From Thermoflexales bacterium (GTDB lineage Bacteria > Chloroflexota > Anaerolineae > Fen-1058): a stretch of 36,773 nt of DNA. Position 1 is the stretch's first letter. Every line of letters begins with the position of its first letter. The notes below the pieces were generated by a model. That model was not told the origin of the DNA. It saw only the letters and a list, made by a program, of their open reading frames with translations, and did no database searches. Of the stretch, positions 14,200-21,860 are shown one piece after another. Location of the stretch: assembly GCA_016931085.1 (NCBI GenBank), contig JAFGFO010000335.1, forward strand, positions 1-36,773. Reading direction: 5' to 3'. The position numbers and the translations under genes are program-made.

Positions 14200-15579
14200 T
14201 TACCCATCGCCCAGTATCGCCCGCGCGGCTACCAGGCCCGAAGCCGAGGCCTGGATCAGCCCACGCGTGATGCCGGCCCCATCCCCACAGGCGTACAAGC
14301 CGCGCACAGGCGTCTCCAGTCGTGGCGTCAACTGGAGACGATTGGAATAGAACTTGACCTCTACCCCATACAGCAAGGTGTGGCGCGAACACACCCCCGG
14401 CATGACCTGGTCCATCGCGTGCAGCATTTCCAGCAGGTTGACGATGTGACGATAGGGCAGCACTAGCCCCAGGTCGCCTGGCGTGGCGCTTTTGAGTGTG
14501 GGCGTGACGATCGAGCGCGTGAGACGCTGGGCGTTGGTGCGGCGGCCGGCTTCCAGGTCGCCCAGGCGCTGCACCAGCACGCCCCCACCTAGCAAATTGG
14601 CCATGCGGGCGATCGACTGCCCGTAGGCGACCGGGTCGTCAAACGGTTCGGTAAAGCTCTTGCTCACCAACAGCGCAAAGTTCGTGTAGGGTGTTTTGCG
14701 CCCGGCGTACGAGTGGCCATTGACCGTCGTCACGCCGCTGGCGTATTCCAGCGTGACCTCGCCGTGGGGACAGACGCAAAAGGTGCGCACCAGGTCGTCA
14801 AAGGCGCGTGAATAGTACAGGAATTTGAACTCGTACAGCAGTTGGGTGACAGCTTCCACGACGGTTGCCGGCAGCTCGACCCGTACGCCAACGTCTACCG
14901 GGTTACACGTCAACGCCAGCCCTAGCTCGGCGGCAATGCCCTTGAGCCACTCGGCCCCCTCCCGGCCTGGGGCCACGATCACGTGTGGCGCTTGAATCGC
15001 CTCACCTCGCTTGGTCTCAATGCCCCTGACGCTCCCGCCATCGGTCAGCACGCGTTTCACTGGCGTGCGGGTGTACACCTGTACGCCGCGGCTTGACAGA
15101 TCCTCGTACATGCGCTTCATGACCTCAGCGCTGCACTCTGTGCCAATGTGGCGGATAGGCACCGAGACCAGGCGCAGCCCGGCCAGGGCAGATTTTTGCT
15201 GCAGTGGCTCGACCTCGTCGATGGAGCCGCCGTAGACGGTCTGGCTGGCGCCATACGCCACGTAGATGCTATCCGCTTCGTCGATGAGCGCTTGCACTTG
15301 CGGCTCGCCCATCAACTCTTCCAGGTGCCCGCCCGAGGCGGGGGAAAGCGTCAGCTTGCCATCGCTGAACGCGCCGGCACCTCCCCAACCGGTCATGATG
15401 GAGCACGGGTTACAATGCATGCACGGCTTGCCTTCACGCGTGGGGCAATGCCGCTTGTCGATCGGGTAGCCCTTGTCGAATAGTGCCACCCGCAACTGGG
15501 AGCGGCGGCTCAGTTCGAGCGCGGCAAAGATGCCGGCCGGCCCCGCGCCCACGATGATAACGTCGTAAGTTGGCGCCAT
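14200..15579 (-). CDS. FAD-dependent dehydrogenase (COG2509-like)
   Basis: Flavoprotein of 459 residues. The N-terminal Rossmann motif VIIVGAGPAG is at residues 7-16, with an acidic end to the second strand (VALFDKG). A cysteine-rich insertion (HCPTREGKPCMHCNPC, about 44-59) and GWGGAGAFSDGKL follow, typical of the uncharacterised COG2509 dehydrogenases. The C-terminal FAD motif GLYACGDGAGITRGLIQA closes the fold. The reaction is unknown. The ATG begins 2 bases after the stop of the CpaF-like gene, so the two are almost certainly co-transcribed and probably coupled; no separate ribosome-binding site is clear. The cysteine cluster could bind metal or a redox centre (inference). Confidence 0.9.
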   Translation of the reverse strand: MAPTYDVIIVGAGPAGIFAALELSRRSQLRVALFDKGYPIDKRHCPTREGKPCMHCNPCSIMTGWGGAGAFSDGKLTLSPASGGHLEELMGEPQVQALIDEADSIYVAYGASQTVYGGSIDEVEPLQQKSALAGLRLVSVPIRHIGTECSAEVMKRMYEDLSSRGVQVYTRTPVKRVLTDGGSVRGIETKRGEAIQAPHVIVAPGREGAEWLKGIAAELGLALTCNPVDVGVRVELPATVVEAVTQLLYEFKFLYYSRAFDDLVRTFCVCPHGEVTLEYASGVTTVNGHSYAGRKTPYTNFALLVSKSFTEPFDDPVAYGQSIARMANLLGGGVLVQRLGDLEAGRRTNAQRLTRSIVTPTLKSATPGDLGLVLPYRHIVNLLEMLHAMDQVMPGVCSRHTLLYGVEVKFYSNRLQLTPRLETPVRGLYACGDGAGITRGLIQASASGLVAARAILGDG

Positions 15580-15581
15580 GA

Positions 15582-17030
15582 CTATTTCATAAACATCGAC
15601 CCTGGCAGGTCGAAACCATATTGCTTCAAGACCGCATCGCAGGAGGGGCGCATGCCGGTCGGCTCGTGCTGTCCCTTGATCTTGCCGTCCGGCCCGTCGC
15701 CCTGGTCGACGAACTTGAAGATGTCTTGCATGACGATCGTTTCGCCTTCCATGCCGATGATTTCGCTGACGTGGGTGATTTTGCGGCTGCCGTCTCTCAT
15801 GCGACCGGCTTGCACGATCATGTGAATGGCCGAAGCGACTTGTTTGCGCACGGTGATGAGCGGCAGGTCCACCCCCGCCATCAGGACCAACGTTTCCAAC
15901 CTGGACAAGCAGTCGCGGGGCGAGTTGGCGTGTATAGTCGTCATCGAGCCATCGTGCCCGGTGTTCATGGCCTGCAGCATGTCCAGGGCCTCACCACCGC
16001 GGCACTCGCCGACGACGATGCGCTCGGGCCGCATGCGCAGGGCGTTGATTACACAGCTCCGGATGGTGACCTCACCGGGGCTGTCGGCAGTCGGTTTCTT
16101 GGTTTCCAGGCGCACTACGTTGCGCTGCCTGAGCTGAAGCTCGGCGGCGTCTTCGATGGTCACGGTGCGCTCGTGTTCAGGAATATGGTCGGAAAGAATG
16201 TTGATGAGTGTCGTCTTGCCAGAGCCGGTTCCGCCTGACACGATGATGTTACGGCGGGCCACGACGGCAGCCTCCAGGAAGGTGGCAATGTCCTGGGTCA
16301 ATGAGCCAAAATTTAGCAGGTCGTTGACCTTGAGCTTGTCCTTGGAAAACTTGCGGATGGTGATGTTAGGCCCGTCGATGGCGCACGGGCGAATGACGGC
16401 GTTGACGCGCGACCCATCGGGCAGGCGGGCGTCGATCAGCGGGTGATCTGCGTCGGCCAGGCGTCCCAGTGGCTTGACGATGCGCCTGACGATGCGCTCC
16501 ACGTGGTCGTCGTCCAGAAATTTGCGCCCGGTCTCCCATATACGCCCCTTGTGTTCGACGTAGACAATGTAAGGGCCGTTGACCATGATTTCGGTGATGA
16601 GGCTCGATTGGGTGAGCTTTTCAATCGGGCCATAGCCAAACAGCTCGTCTAGGACGTTGTTGTAAAATTCTTCTTGGGTGACATTGGGTGGCAGTTTGAG
16701 ATGGCCTTGCTGCATGGCCTGGGCAAAGCGCTGCTCGACGAGCCGCGTGCGTTCTACGGTACGCTCGAGGGGCAGGTCTAGCGCCACGTCTGGCGCGATC
16801 GACTTGCGTAGCATGTCAGCCCACTTGAGCTGAAGGCTCAACAACTGCGCGCGCGCGCCGCCGATCGCCCCGCGTTGGCGCGGCGCGCCGACGGGGTCGG
16901 GTTCGAGCGACACGCATAGATCGGCAATGACCTCGGGCGGACCGCTGGGCACTTCTACTTTAGGCTTAGGCTGAGGCACTGGCGGGTGAGCAGCCGGGGG
17001 TGGGGCTTGAGTTTTTTTTAGAAAGGACAT
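15582..17030 (-). CDS. cpaF: CpaF/TadA-family secretion ATPase
   Basis: Cytoplasmic hexameric ATPase of 482 residues for Tad/Flp-type pili or related type II/IV export. A Pro-rich N-terminus (about 8-35) precedes the N-terminal domain. Residues about 125-225 carry the CpaF wording NNVLDELFGYGPIEKL and EIMVNGP. Walker A GGTGSGKTT is at 266-274, followed by the Asp box VTIEDAAEL, Walker B IVVGECRGGEALDM and the His box GHDGSMTTIHANSP. All catalytic motifs are present. No TadB/TadC, pilin or prepilin peptidase gene is in the window; the nearest partner is the FAD dehydrogenase 2 bases downstream. The AGGAGG ribosome-binding site is clear. A TATATT box lies about 40 bases upstream, but with no good -35. 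Confidence 0.94.
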   Translation of the reverse strand: MSFLKKTQAPPPAAHPPVPQPKPKVEVPSGPPEVIADLCVSLEPDPVGAPRQRGAIGGARAQLLSLQLKWADMLRKSIAPDVALDLPLERTVERTRLVEQRFAQAMQQGHLKLPPNVTQEEFYNNVLDELFGYGPIEKLTQSSLITEIMVNGPYIVYVEHKGRIWETGRKFLDDDHVERIVRRIVKPLGRLADADHPLIDARLPDGSRVNAVIRPCAIDGPNITIRKFSKDKLKVNDLLNFGSLTQDIATFLEAAVVARRNIIVSGGTGSGKTTLINILSDHIPEHERTVTIEDAAELQLRQRNVVRLETKKPTADSPGEVTIRSCVINALRMRPERIVVGECRGGEALDMLQAMNTGHDGSMTTIHANSPRDCLSRLETLVLMAGVDLPLITVRKQVASAIHMIVQAGRMRDGSRKITHVSEIIGMEGETIVMQDIFKFVDQGDGPDGKIKGQHEPTGMRPSCDAVLKQYGFDLPGSMFMK

Positions 17031-17104
17031 TTGACCTCCTGTCCAATATCAGTGATAATATAGCTAAAGCAGACCCATAGGATTAGGCGTCGTCTTCGAC
17101 TGCC

Positions 17105-17202
17105 CTAGCAGGCTGTCGGAGAGAGTGATTGTCCACCTTCCCGAAAGCTCCGAGCTTTCGGGAAGGTAAGCGCGACATGTTGTCTCTCCGACAAGCTCCT
17201 AG
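17105..17202. mobile_element. 98-bp MITE-like element with terminal inverted repeats and internal hairpin
   Basis: The ends form 20-bp terminal inverted repeats matching at 17 of 20 positions: 17105-17124 (starts CTAGCAGGCTGTCGGAGAGA) and 17183-17202 (reverse complement CTAGGAGCTTGTCGGAGAGA). Each end finishes in CTAG, possibly a target-site copy. Inside is a 13-bp perfect hairpin (17136-17148 with 17154-17166). There is no coding capacity. It lies between the divergent cpaF and TPR genes and would add codons to the TPR frame if an upstream GTG/TTG were used. Confidence 0.65.
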
Positions 17203-17299
17203 TTATTCAAGTATACCTACAAGATGGAGAAATGTCAAAGACCTCGAGGGTGGGGATCCTGAGGATCGCACGAAACCCTTGGGGCCTGGGGAGGCAATC

Positions 17300-18481
17300 A
17301 TGACAATGTCAAGTGATGTTTCAAAGGGAGTGGAGTTGGCCCGCCAACGCTGCCGCGCCGGCGATCTTCAGACAGCACGCCAGCTCATCGAGGACGTGCT
17401 GCGCACCGAGCCGTCTAACGTCGACGCTTTGCTCTTGGCGGCTGAGGTGTATCGCCTGGGAGGCAATCTCCAGTTGGCTTCCAAGGTTTATGCACGGGTA
17501 GGACAATTGGACCCTCAGCGCCCTGAAGCGCCGGCCGGCTTGGCCTTGCTTTACTATGAGCAAGGCCAAGCGGAGCGCTGTGAGCAATGCCTGGATGCGA
17601 CCCTCGATCTCGATCCAGTCTATCTGCGCCGTCGTTACTACTCCCACATGGCGGCCGCCAGGCAGAGCGGGGGGAAAGGTGACAAAATGGTCGACTTTTA
17701 CGCCCGCATTGCCGCCGCCTACCAACGCCTCATCGAGCGTTATCCCGCCTCACCCTTGCTGGCGTTTAACCTGGCCCGTGTCTTGTTTGCGCTGGGTGAG
17801 CCGGAGTTGGCCGCTGAGGCTTACGGGCGCTGCTTGCACGTGGATCCCGACATGACCGAGGCTTACGCTGGCATGGCCCAGGTGTCGCTTGTGCTTGAAC
17901 GCTACGAAGATGCCGTGGGGTGGTGCAAGTTGCTCGAAGGTCGTACCTGGGCAGTGACGGGAGGCGACCCTGACGATCCAGATTGGATGAGCACTCGCGC
18001 TGCGGATGGCGAGTTGAGCCTGGGCCAGGCTTACCTGGTGCAGGCTAAGGCGCACTTGTGGATGGGCCAGTTTGAGGAAACCGGGCAGGCCATCCGCCGG
18101 GCGGTCGAGATGGAACCCTGGAACTCGGCTGAATGGTATGCCGATTTTCTTGAAGAGCACATCAAGCTTGGCCGGGCGTTGATGGATAACAAGCAGTTGC
18201 CTGAGGCCATCCAGGTCCTGGAAAGCGGGCGCGACGTGGCGGAAAGGCTGGAGTATCACCGCTTGTTCTTGTGGCTGGCGCAGGCGTATGCTGCCCAGGC
18301 GGCGGCTTGCCGCGAGGCCAAGGACGAGGCCCAGGCCAAGTCTTACGCGGCGCGTGCGCGCGAAATCCTGGCTAAGCCGCCGGTGCCGGTGCCTCCTGAT
18401 GCGCGGGCGGCCTGGGACAAGCTCAAGGAGCGCGTGTCGGCCGAAGACAGCTCTGGCTTGTTTGGCTTTTTGCGGCGTTAA
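17300..18481 (+). CDS. Cytoplasmic TPR protein
   Basis: Protein of 393 residues with no signal peptide or membrane helix. Tetratricopeptide repeats run from about residue 10 to 190 (GVELARQRCRAGDLQTARQLIEDVL..., ASKVYARVGQLDPQRPEA) and again from about 240 to 350; a Pro-rich break (KPPVPVPPDARAAW) precedes a short C-terminal helix ending GLFGFLRR. The ATG at 17300 is preferred because GGGGAGG lies 5 bases before it; the frame stays open upstream into the MITE-like element, and that part has no protein-like character. It is divergent from cpaF and followed by a second repeat protein on the same strand, suggesting a scaffolding set. Its last codons and stop are included in a 39-bp direct repeat. 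Function unknown. Confidence 0.85.
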   Translation: MTMSSDVSKGVELARQRCRAGDLQTARQLIEDVLRTEPSNVDALLLAAEVYRLGGNLQLASKVYARVGQLDPQRPEAPAGLALLYYEQGQAERCEQCLDATLDLDPVYLRRRYYSHMAAARQSGGKGDKMVDFYARIAAAYQRLIERYPASPLLAFNLARVLFALGEPELAAEAYGRCLHVDPDMTEAYAGMAQVSLVLERYEDAVGWCKLLEGRTWAVTGGDPDDPDWMSTRAADGELSLGQAYLVQAKAHLWMGQFEETGQAIRRAVEMEPWNSAEWYADFLEEHIKLGRALMDNKQLPEAIQVLESGRDVAERLEYHRLFLWLAQAYAAQAAACREAKDEAQAKSYAARAREILAKPPVPVPPDARAAWDKLKERVSAEDSSGLFGFLRR

Positions 18482-18584
18482 CGTTGTTTCCTAACAATGC
18501 CTGAGCAATACCATTCAGGCCGCGCCGATCGACGGGCGAATGCCTGGCGTTAACGTTGTTTCCTAACAATGCCTGAGCAATACC
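18474..18584. repeat. 39-bp perfect direct repeat spanning the stop codon of the TPR gene
   Basis: Copies at 18474-18512 and 18546-18584 are identical (each starts GGCGTTAACGTTGTTTCC) and lie 72 bp apart. The first copy contains the end of the TPR frame and its TAA. The second is intergenic. Each contains AACGTTGTT followed by AACAA, a small inverted repeat. Confidence 0.9.
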
Positions 18585-18657
18585 GCCTTTGTCAATTATG
18601 TGCTAAAATAGAGTTTGTCAGTTCCGATTTGTGAGTTGTGGGTTAAACTTACCCCCC

Positions 18658-18713
18658 CCAACACCAGACTTGCAACTCGAGACTCGCAACTTGAAACTTG
18701 GGACTTGCAACCC
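18658..18713. repeat. Degenerate 10-base tandem repeat (ACTTGCAAC/ACTTGAAAC type)
   Basis: A run of near-10-base units such as ACTTGCAACT, CGAGACTCGCAA, CTTGAAACTT and GGGACTTGCAA precedes the TPR/HEAT gene. A similar run (CCTGAAACTTGAAACT) lies at about 26088-26115 before the hydrolase gene. It looks like a dispersed low-complexity element and has no coding sense. Confidence 0.55.
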
Positions 18714-18736
18714 CAAACCTGATTGGAGCCGCACCG

Positions 18737-19795
18737 ATGAGTTTAATGGAAATGGGTATTGCCGCCGTGCGCAACGGCAATCGCACCGAAGCGCGCATGT
18801 TGTTGGAAGCTGCCACGCTTCAGGAACCGGAGAACGCCCAAGCCCTGCTGTGGTTGAGCTTTGTGTTGGACGAGCCCAAGTTGGCCATGCGCTGCCTGGA
18901 GCGCGTGCTAGAGATCGAGCCGAACAATGCCCAGGCCCAACGCGGCCTGACCTGGCTGCGTTCTCAGCAGACCGGCAAAGGCCAGGCGCTGCCACAGCGC
19001 TTGTCGGATGCTGAGCTGGTTGCCTTGACCCAGGCGCTCAATCGCCCAGACGAACAAATCATTGTCAAGGTCGTGCAGCGTCTGGGCGCCTCCGGCGATT
19101 CGCGCGCGGTGGAGCCACTGGTCAAGCTCCTGGTCACTTCCAAAAGCGCGCCCGTCCTGGCCCAGGTGCGGGCCGCGCTCGCCGTGATCGGCACTTCCTC
19201 GGTCGAGCCGGTCATGGCGCGCTTGATGAAAGAGCGCGACCCCCAAGCTGCTTCTCAACTGGCGGCTGTCCTGGCGCGCGTGCGCTCGATGGCTGCCCTG
19301 GCCGCCTGCCGCGAAGTGGTCGAAGAGGCCGAAACGCCTGTGGCGCGCTACTCGATGGCGCTCAACCTCACCGCCTCGGCCCACGGAGAAGCGGCGCTCA
19401 GTATTTTGCACGATTACCTGGTCGACTCCCGCCAGGATGAGCGCGCTCGCGCGGCGGTCGTGACGGCGCTCGGCCAGGCTGTCAAAACCAAGGCGATGGA
19501 AGCCTCTCCATGCCTCAAAGCCTTGATGGAGACACGGGCCAACCCGTCTTTGCCCCTTTCGCTGCGGCGGGCCGCGCTGGTGGCGCTGGGTATCTCTAGC
19601 CAACCCTCCGTCGTGCGCTATATTTTCGAGGCCAGCGCCGATCACGACGTGCAGATGCGCCTGGCTGCCGTGGACGCGCTGGCCCGTTTTACCCCTCCCC
19701 AGGTGCAGCTCCTGGACAGGCTGGCCCGCAGCCCAGACCAGGCTGTGCGCACGCGCGCTAACCAGGTGCTGGATGCGCTCAAAGCGAAGAGATAA
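18737..19795 (+). CDS. TPR/HEAT-repeat protein
   Basis: Soluble protein of 352 residues. Residues about 5-65 form one or two TPR-like helix pairs (GIAAVRNGNRTEARMLLEAATLQEPENAQALLWLS). From about 95 to 350 there are HEAT/PBS-lyase-like helical repeats (for example GDSRAVEPLVKLL, QMRLAAVDALARF, QAVRTRANQVLDALKAKR). Such proteins are protein-binding scaffolds. The ATG at 18737 has GGAG about 10 bases upstream; a TTG at 18698 is possible but lies in low-complexity repeats. An extended -10-like TGCTAAAAT at 18601-18609 is the only promoter hint. It ends 28 bases before the ABC/LytTR fusion, so the two are probably co-transcribed. Confidence 0.85.
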   Translation: MSLMEMGIAAVRNGNRTEARMLLEAATLQEPENAQALLWLSFVLDEPKLAMRCLERVLEIEPNNAQAQRGLTWLRSQQTGKGQALPQRLSDAELVALTQALNRPDEQIIVKVVQRLGASGDSRAVEPLVKLLVTSKSAPVLAQVRAALAVIGTSSVEPVMARLMKERDPQAASQLAAVLARVRSMAALAACREVVEEAETPVARYSMALNLTASAHGEAALSILHDYLVDSRQDERARAAVVTALGQAVKTKAMEASPCLKALMETRANPSLPLSLRRAALVALGISSQPSVVRYIFEASADHDVQMRLAAVDALARFTPPQVQLLDRLARSPDQAVRTRANQVLDALKAKR

Positions 19796-19823
19796 TACGA
19801 GCTGTTCCGATAGTCCGTGATTG

Positions 19824-20816
19824 ATGATCGAGTTCAAAGGACTGCAAAAGGTTATCGGTACACGCACTGTCATCGATATCGGGACCTTCGAGGTGGCGGC
19901 CACCCAGGTCGCTGCCCTGGTTGGTCCCGAAGGCAGTGGGAAAAGCACGCTGCTTGACTTGCTCACTGGCAAGCTGCGCCCGACGGCGGGCGAGCTACGC
20001 CTGGACGGGCTTGACCCCTTCGAGCAAAAGCGCGAGCTCGCTCGCCGGGTGGGGGTCTTGTTCCTGGAAGACTGCCTCTACAAGAACCAATCGCCACGGG
20101 CCAACCTTCAGTTTCACTGCCGATTGTACGGCCTGCCCCGCCAGCGCGCCGACGAGGTGCTTGCCCAGGTCGGTTTGGCCGACCAGGCCAACGCCCGCCT
20201 CGACAAGCTGCCCTCCGGCCTGCTGCGGCGGTTGGCCTTTGGACGTGCCTTGCTGCACCGCCCAGCTATCCTGCTGGCGGTCGAGCCCTTTGCTCGTTGT
20301 GACGAGGCCTCGATCGCGTTGTTGAGCGGCATAATCAGCCGGCAGGCCGATGAGGGTGGGGCGGTGCTGATACTGGCCGCAGATGACGCCAGGTTGGCAG
20401 AGCTATGTGACACCCTTTACGTGTTGAACCAGGGTCGGATTATCGAATCTCGCCAGCCGCGCCAGGAAAACCAAAAGGCTTTCCCGTTCAAGATTCCCGT
20501 ACGCCTGGAGAGCAAGGTGGCTCTGGTGAACCCGGCTGATATCCTGTACGTGCAAGCCGAGGGCAACAGTGCTGTGTTGTATACCGTCGAAGCTCGTATG
20601 CCTACCCAATTTACCTTGAGTGAATTAGAGACACGTCTGGCGCGCAGCGGTTTTTTCCGCGCCCACCGCGGCTACCTGGTCAACTTGCAGCACGCCAAGG
20701 AAGTGATCCCCTACACGCGCAACAGCTTTAGCCTGATTCTGAACGATGCTGACGAGACCGAAATCCCACTCAGCAAGTCAGCCGCCCGCGAACTGCGTGA
20801 ACTCTTGGGGTATTAG
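19824..20816 (+). CDS. ABC-ATPase/LytTR fusion, likely regulator with degenerate ATPase
   Basis: Protein of 330 residues. Residues about 1-205 form an ABC nucleotide-binding domain: Walker A GPEGSGKS (34-41) is intact, but the signature is LPSGLLRR (129-136), the Walker B aspartate is replaced by valine (ILLAVEP, 149-155), and the switch histidine position reads LAADD. Residues about 222-328 are a LytTR DNA-binding domain (ILYVQAEGNSAVLYT, FFRAHRGYLVNLQH, EIPLSKSAARELRELLG). So it can probably bind ATP but hydrolyse it poorly, and act on promoters. ABC-LytTR fusions occur in other bacteria as regulators of linked exporters. It stands just before the exporter operon at 21015. The start may instead be the TTG at 19821; no strong ribosome-binding site is seen. 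Confidence 0.88.
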   Translation: MIEFKGLQKVIGTRTVIDIGTFEVAATQVAALVGPEGSGKSTLLDLLTGKLRPTAGELRLDGLDPFEQKRELARRVGVLFLEDCLYKNQSPRANLQFHCRLYGLPRQRADEVLAQVGLADQANARLDKLPSGLLRRLAFGRALLHRPAILLAVEPFARCDEASIALLSGIISRQADEGGAVLILAADDARLAELCDTLYVLNQGRIIESRQPRQENQKAFPFKIPVRLESKVALVNPADILYVQAEGNSAVLYTVEARMPTQFTLSELETRLARSGFFRAHRGYLVNLQHAKEVIPYTRNSFSLILNDADETEIPLSKSAARELRELLGY

Positions 20817-20857
20817 GCTCCATCCACCGCTCAAAAGCCGCCATTCACCCTCTCCTT

Positions 20858-20877
20858 GCGCCGCCTGGCGCTTTTTT
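20858..20877 (+). terminator. Intrinsic terminator after the ABC/LytTR gene
   Basis: Stem GCGCC/GGCGC (20858-20862 with 20867-20871), loop GCCT, then six T residues (20872-20877). It lies 42 bases after the LytTR gene stop and immediately before the exporter promoter, so it separates the two transcription units. Confidence 0.75.
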
Positions 20878-20878
20878 A

Positions 20879-20907
20879 TTGCAAACCGGGGTCGAGTCTG
20901 CTATACT
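20879..20907 (+). promoter_or_regulatory. Sigma70-type promoter of the exporter operon
   Basis: -35 TTGCAA (20879-20884), 17-base spacer, -10 TATACT (20902-20907). It begins 2 bases after the terminator's T run. It would give a leader of about 100 bases before the ATG at 21015. Confidence 0.7.
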
Positions 20908-20926
20908 GTTGAAAACGAAAATGCTC

Positions 20927-20975
20927 GTGCCGGATCACAATCCGGCACTGGAGGAGCGGCGGATTGGTGTCCGCC
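20927..20975 (+). other. Two adjacent hairpins in the exporter operon leader
   Basis: First hairpin: GTGCCGGAT (20927-20935) with ATCCGGCAC (20940-20948), loop CACA. Second: GGCGGA (20958-20963) with TCCGCC (20970-20975), loop TTGGTG. Both are perfect stems inside the predicted 5' leader. No known riboswitch class is recognised; neither is followed by a T run. Confidence 0.6.
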
Positions 20976-21014
20976 TTGAACAAGTAGATTTATTCTCGGA
21001 AGAGGAGCAGCAAG

Positions 21015-21860
21015 ATGAATGCCATCGAAACCCAGAATTTGACCCGCGATTACAATGGCTTGCGCGCCGTGGACGACGTCAGTTTCGCGGTCGAGGCAGG
21101 CGAGATTTTTGGCTTCCTGGGTCCGAATGGCGCCGGCAAGACCACGACGATCAAGATGCTCACCGGCCAGTTGCGACCCACTTCGGGCACGGCGCGCGTG
21201 ATGGGCTGCGACGTCGTCACTCAGCGCCAGCAGCTCAAGCCGCAGATTGGGGTGGTGTTCGAATACCAGAATATCTACGAGCGCCTGTCGGCCCGTGATA
21301 ACCTGGTCTTTGCTGCCCGGCTTTACGGCGTGGACAAGAGCCGCGTGGAGGCTGTGCTGAGGCAGGTGGGGTTGACCGGGCGCGAGCGTGAACGCACCAG
21401 CAAGTATTCCAATGGGATGAAGCAGCGTTTGCTCATCGCGCGTGCCCTGCTTCACCAGCCCCGCGTGCTGTTCCTCGACGAACCGACGCGTGGGCTGGAC
21501 CCGGCTGTAGCCCGCGAGATCCGCGCCATCGTCGCCGATCTGGCCCGGCAGGGCACAACTGTCTTTCTAACCACGCACTATATGGAAGAAGCCGACCAGC
21601 TTAGCCGCCGGGTGGCTATCATCGACCATGGGCGTGTTGTGGCGTTAGATAGCCCTGGCAGCCTGAAGGCAAGCCACGGCCAGCGCCAGGTAATGCTGGC
21701 ACTCAAAAATGGTGAGACGGTGACCCTTGCCTTGGACGACGAGGGAGATGCCAGGCGGCTGGCCGAATTGTCTGCCTCTGGCACAGTCCAAACCATGCGC
21801 ACGACCGAGGCGACGTTGGAGGATGTGTTCCTCAAGCTCACCGGAAGGAGCCTGGGATGA
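21015..21860 (+). CDS. ABC-2 type exporter ATPase
   Basis: Cytoplasmic ATPase of 281 residues of the CcmA/drug-export class. Walker A GPNGAGKTT (about 36-44), signature YSNGMKQR, Walker B VLFLDEP, D-loop GLDP and switch histidine TTHYMEE are all intact, unlike in the LytTR fusion just upstream. The Q-loop position reads EYQN. The C-terminal tail about 215-281 (QVMLALKNGETVTLALDD...TEATLEDVFLKLTGR) is the usual exporter-ATPase extension. The ribosome-binding site GGAAGAGGAG precedes the ATG. It overlaps the first permease gene by 4 bases (ATGA). It is the only complete exporter ATPase near three permease genes. Confidence 0.95.
   Translation: MNAIETQNLTRDYNGLRAVDDVSFAVEAGEIFGFLGPNGAGKTTTIKMLTGQLRPTSGTARVMGCDVVTQRQQLKPQIGVVFEYQNIYERLSARDNLVFAARLYGVDKSRVEAVLRQVGLTGRERERTSKYSNGMKQRLLIARALLHQPRVLFLDEPTRGLDPAVAREIRAIVADLARQGTTVFLTTHYMEEADQLSRRVAIIDHGRVVALDSPGSLKASHGQRQVMLALKNGETVTLALDDEGDARRLAELSASGTVQTMRTTEATLEDVFLKLTGRSLG

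Noticed and set aside
17129..17299. N-terminal extension of the cytoplasmic TPR protein by 57 residues
   Set aside because: It would be translated from inside the MITE-like element, has no TPR character, and the ATG at 17300 has a much better ribosome-binding site.
18595..18609. TTGTCA followed by TAAAAT as a promoter for the HEAT gene
   Set aside because: The spacing is about 9 bases, too short for sigma70; only an extended -10 reading remains, which is too weak to list.
18908..19972. Open frame of 354 codons on the minus strand opposite the HEAT gene
   Set aside because: It crosses into the LytTR gene start, has no recognisable domain and is rich in Arg/His/Gly as expected of antisense frames.
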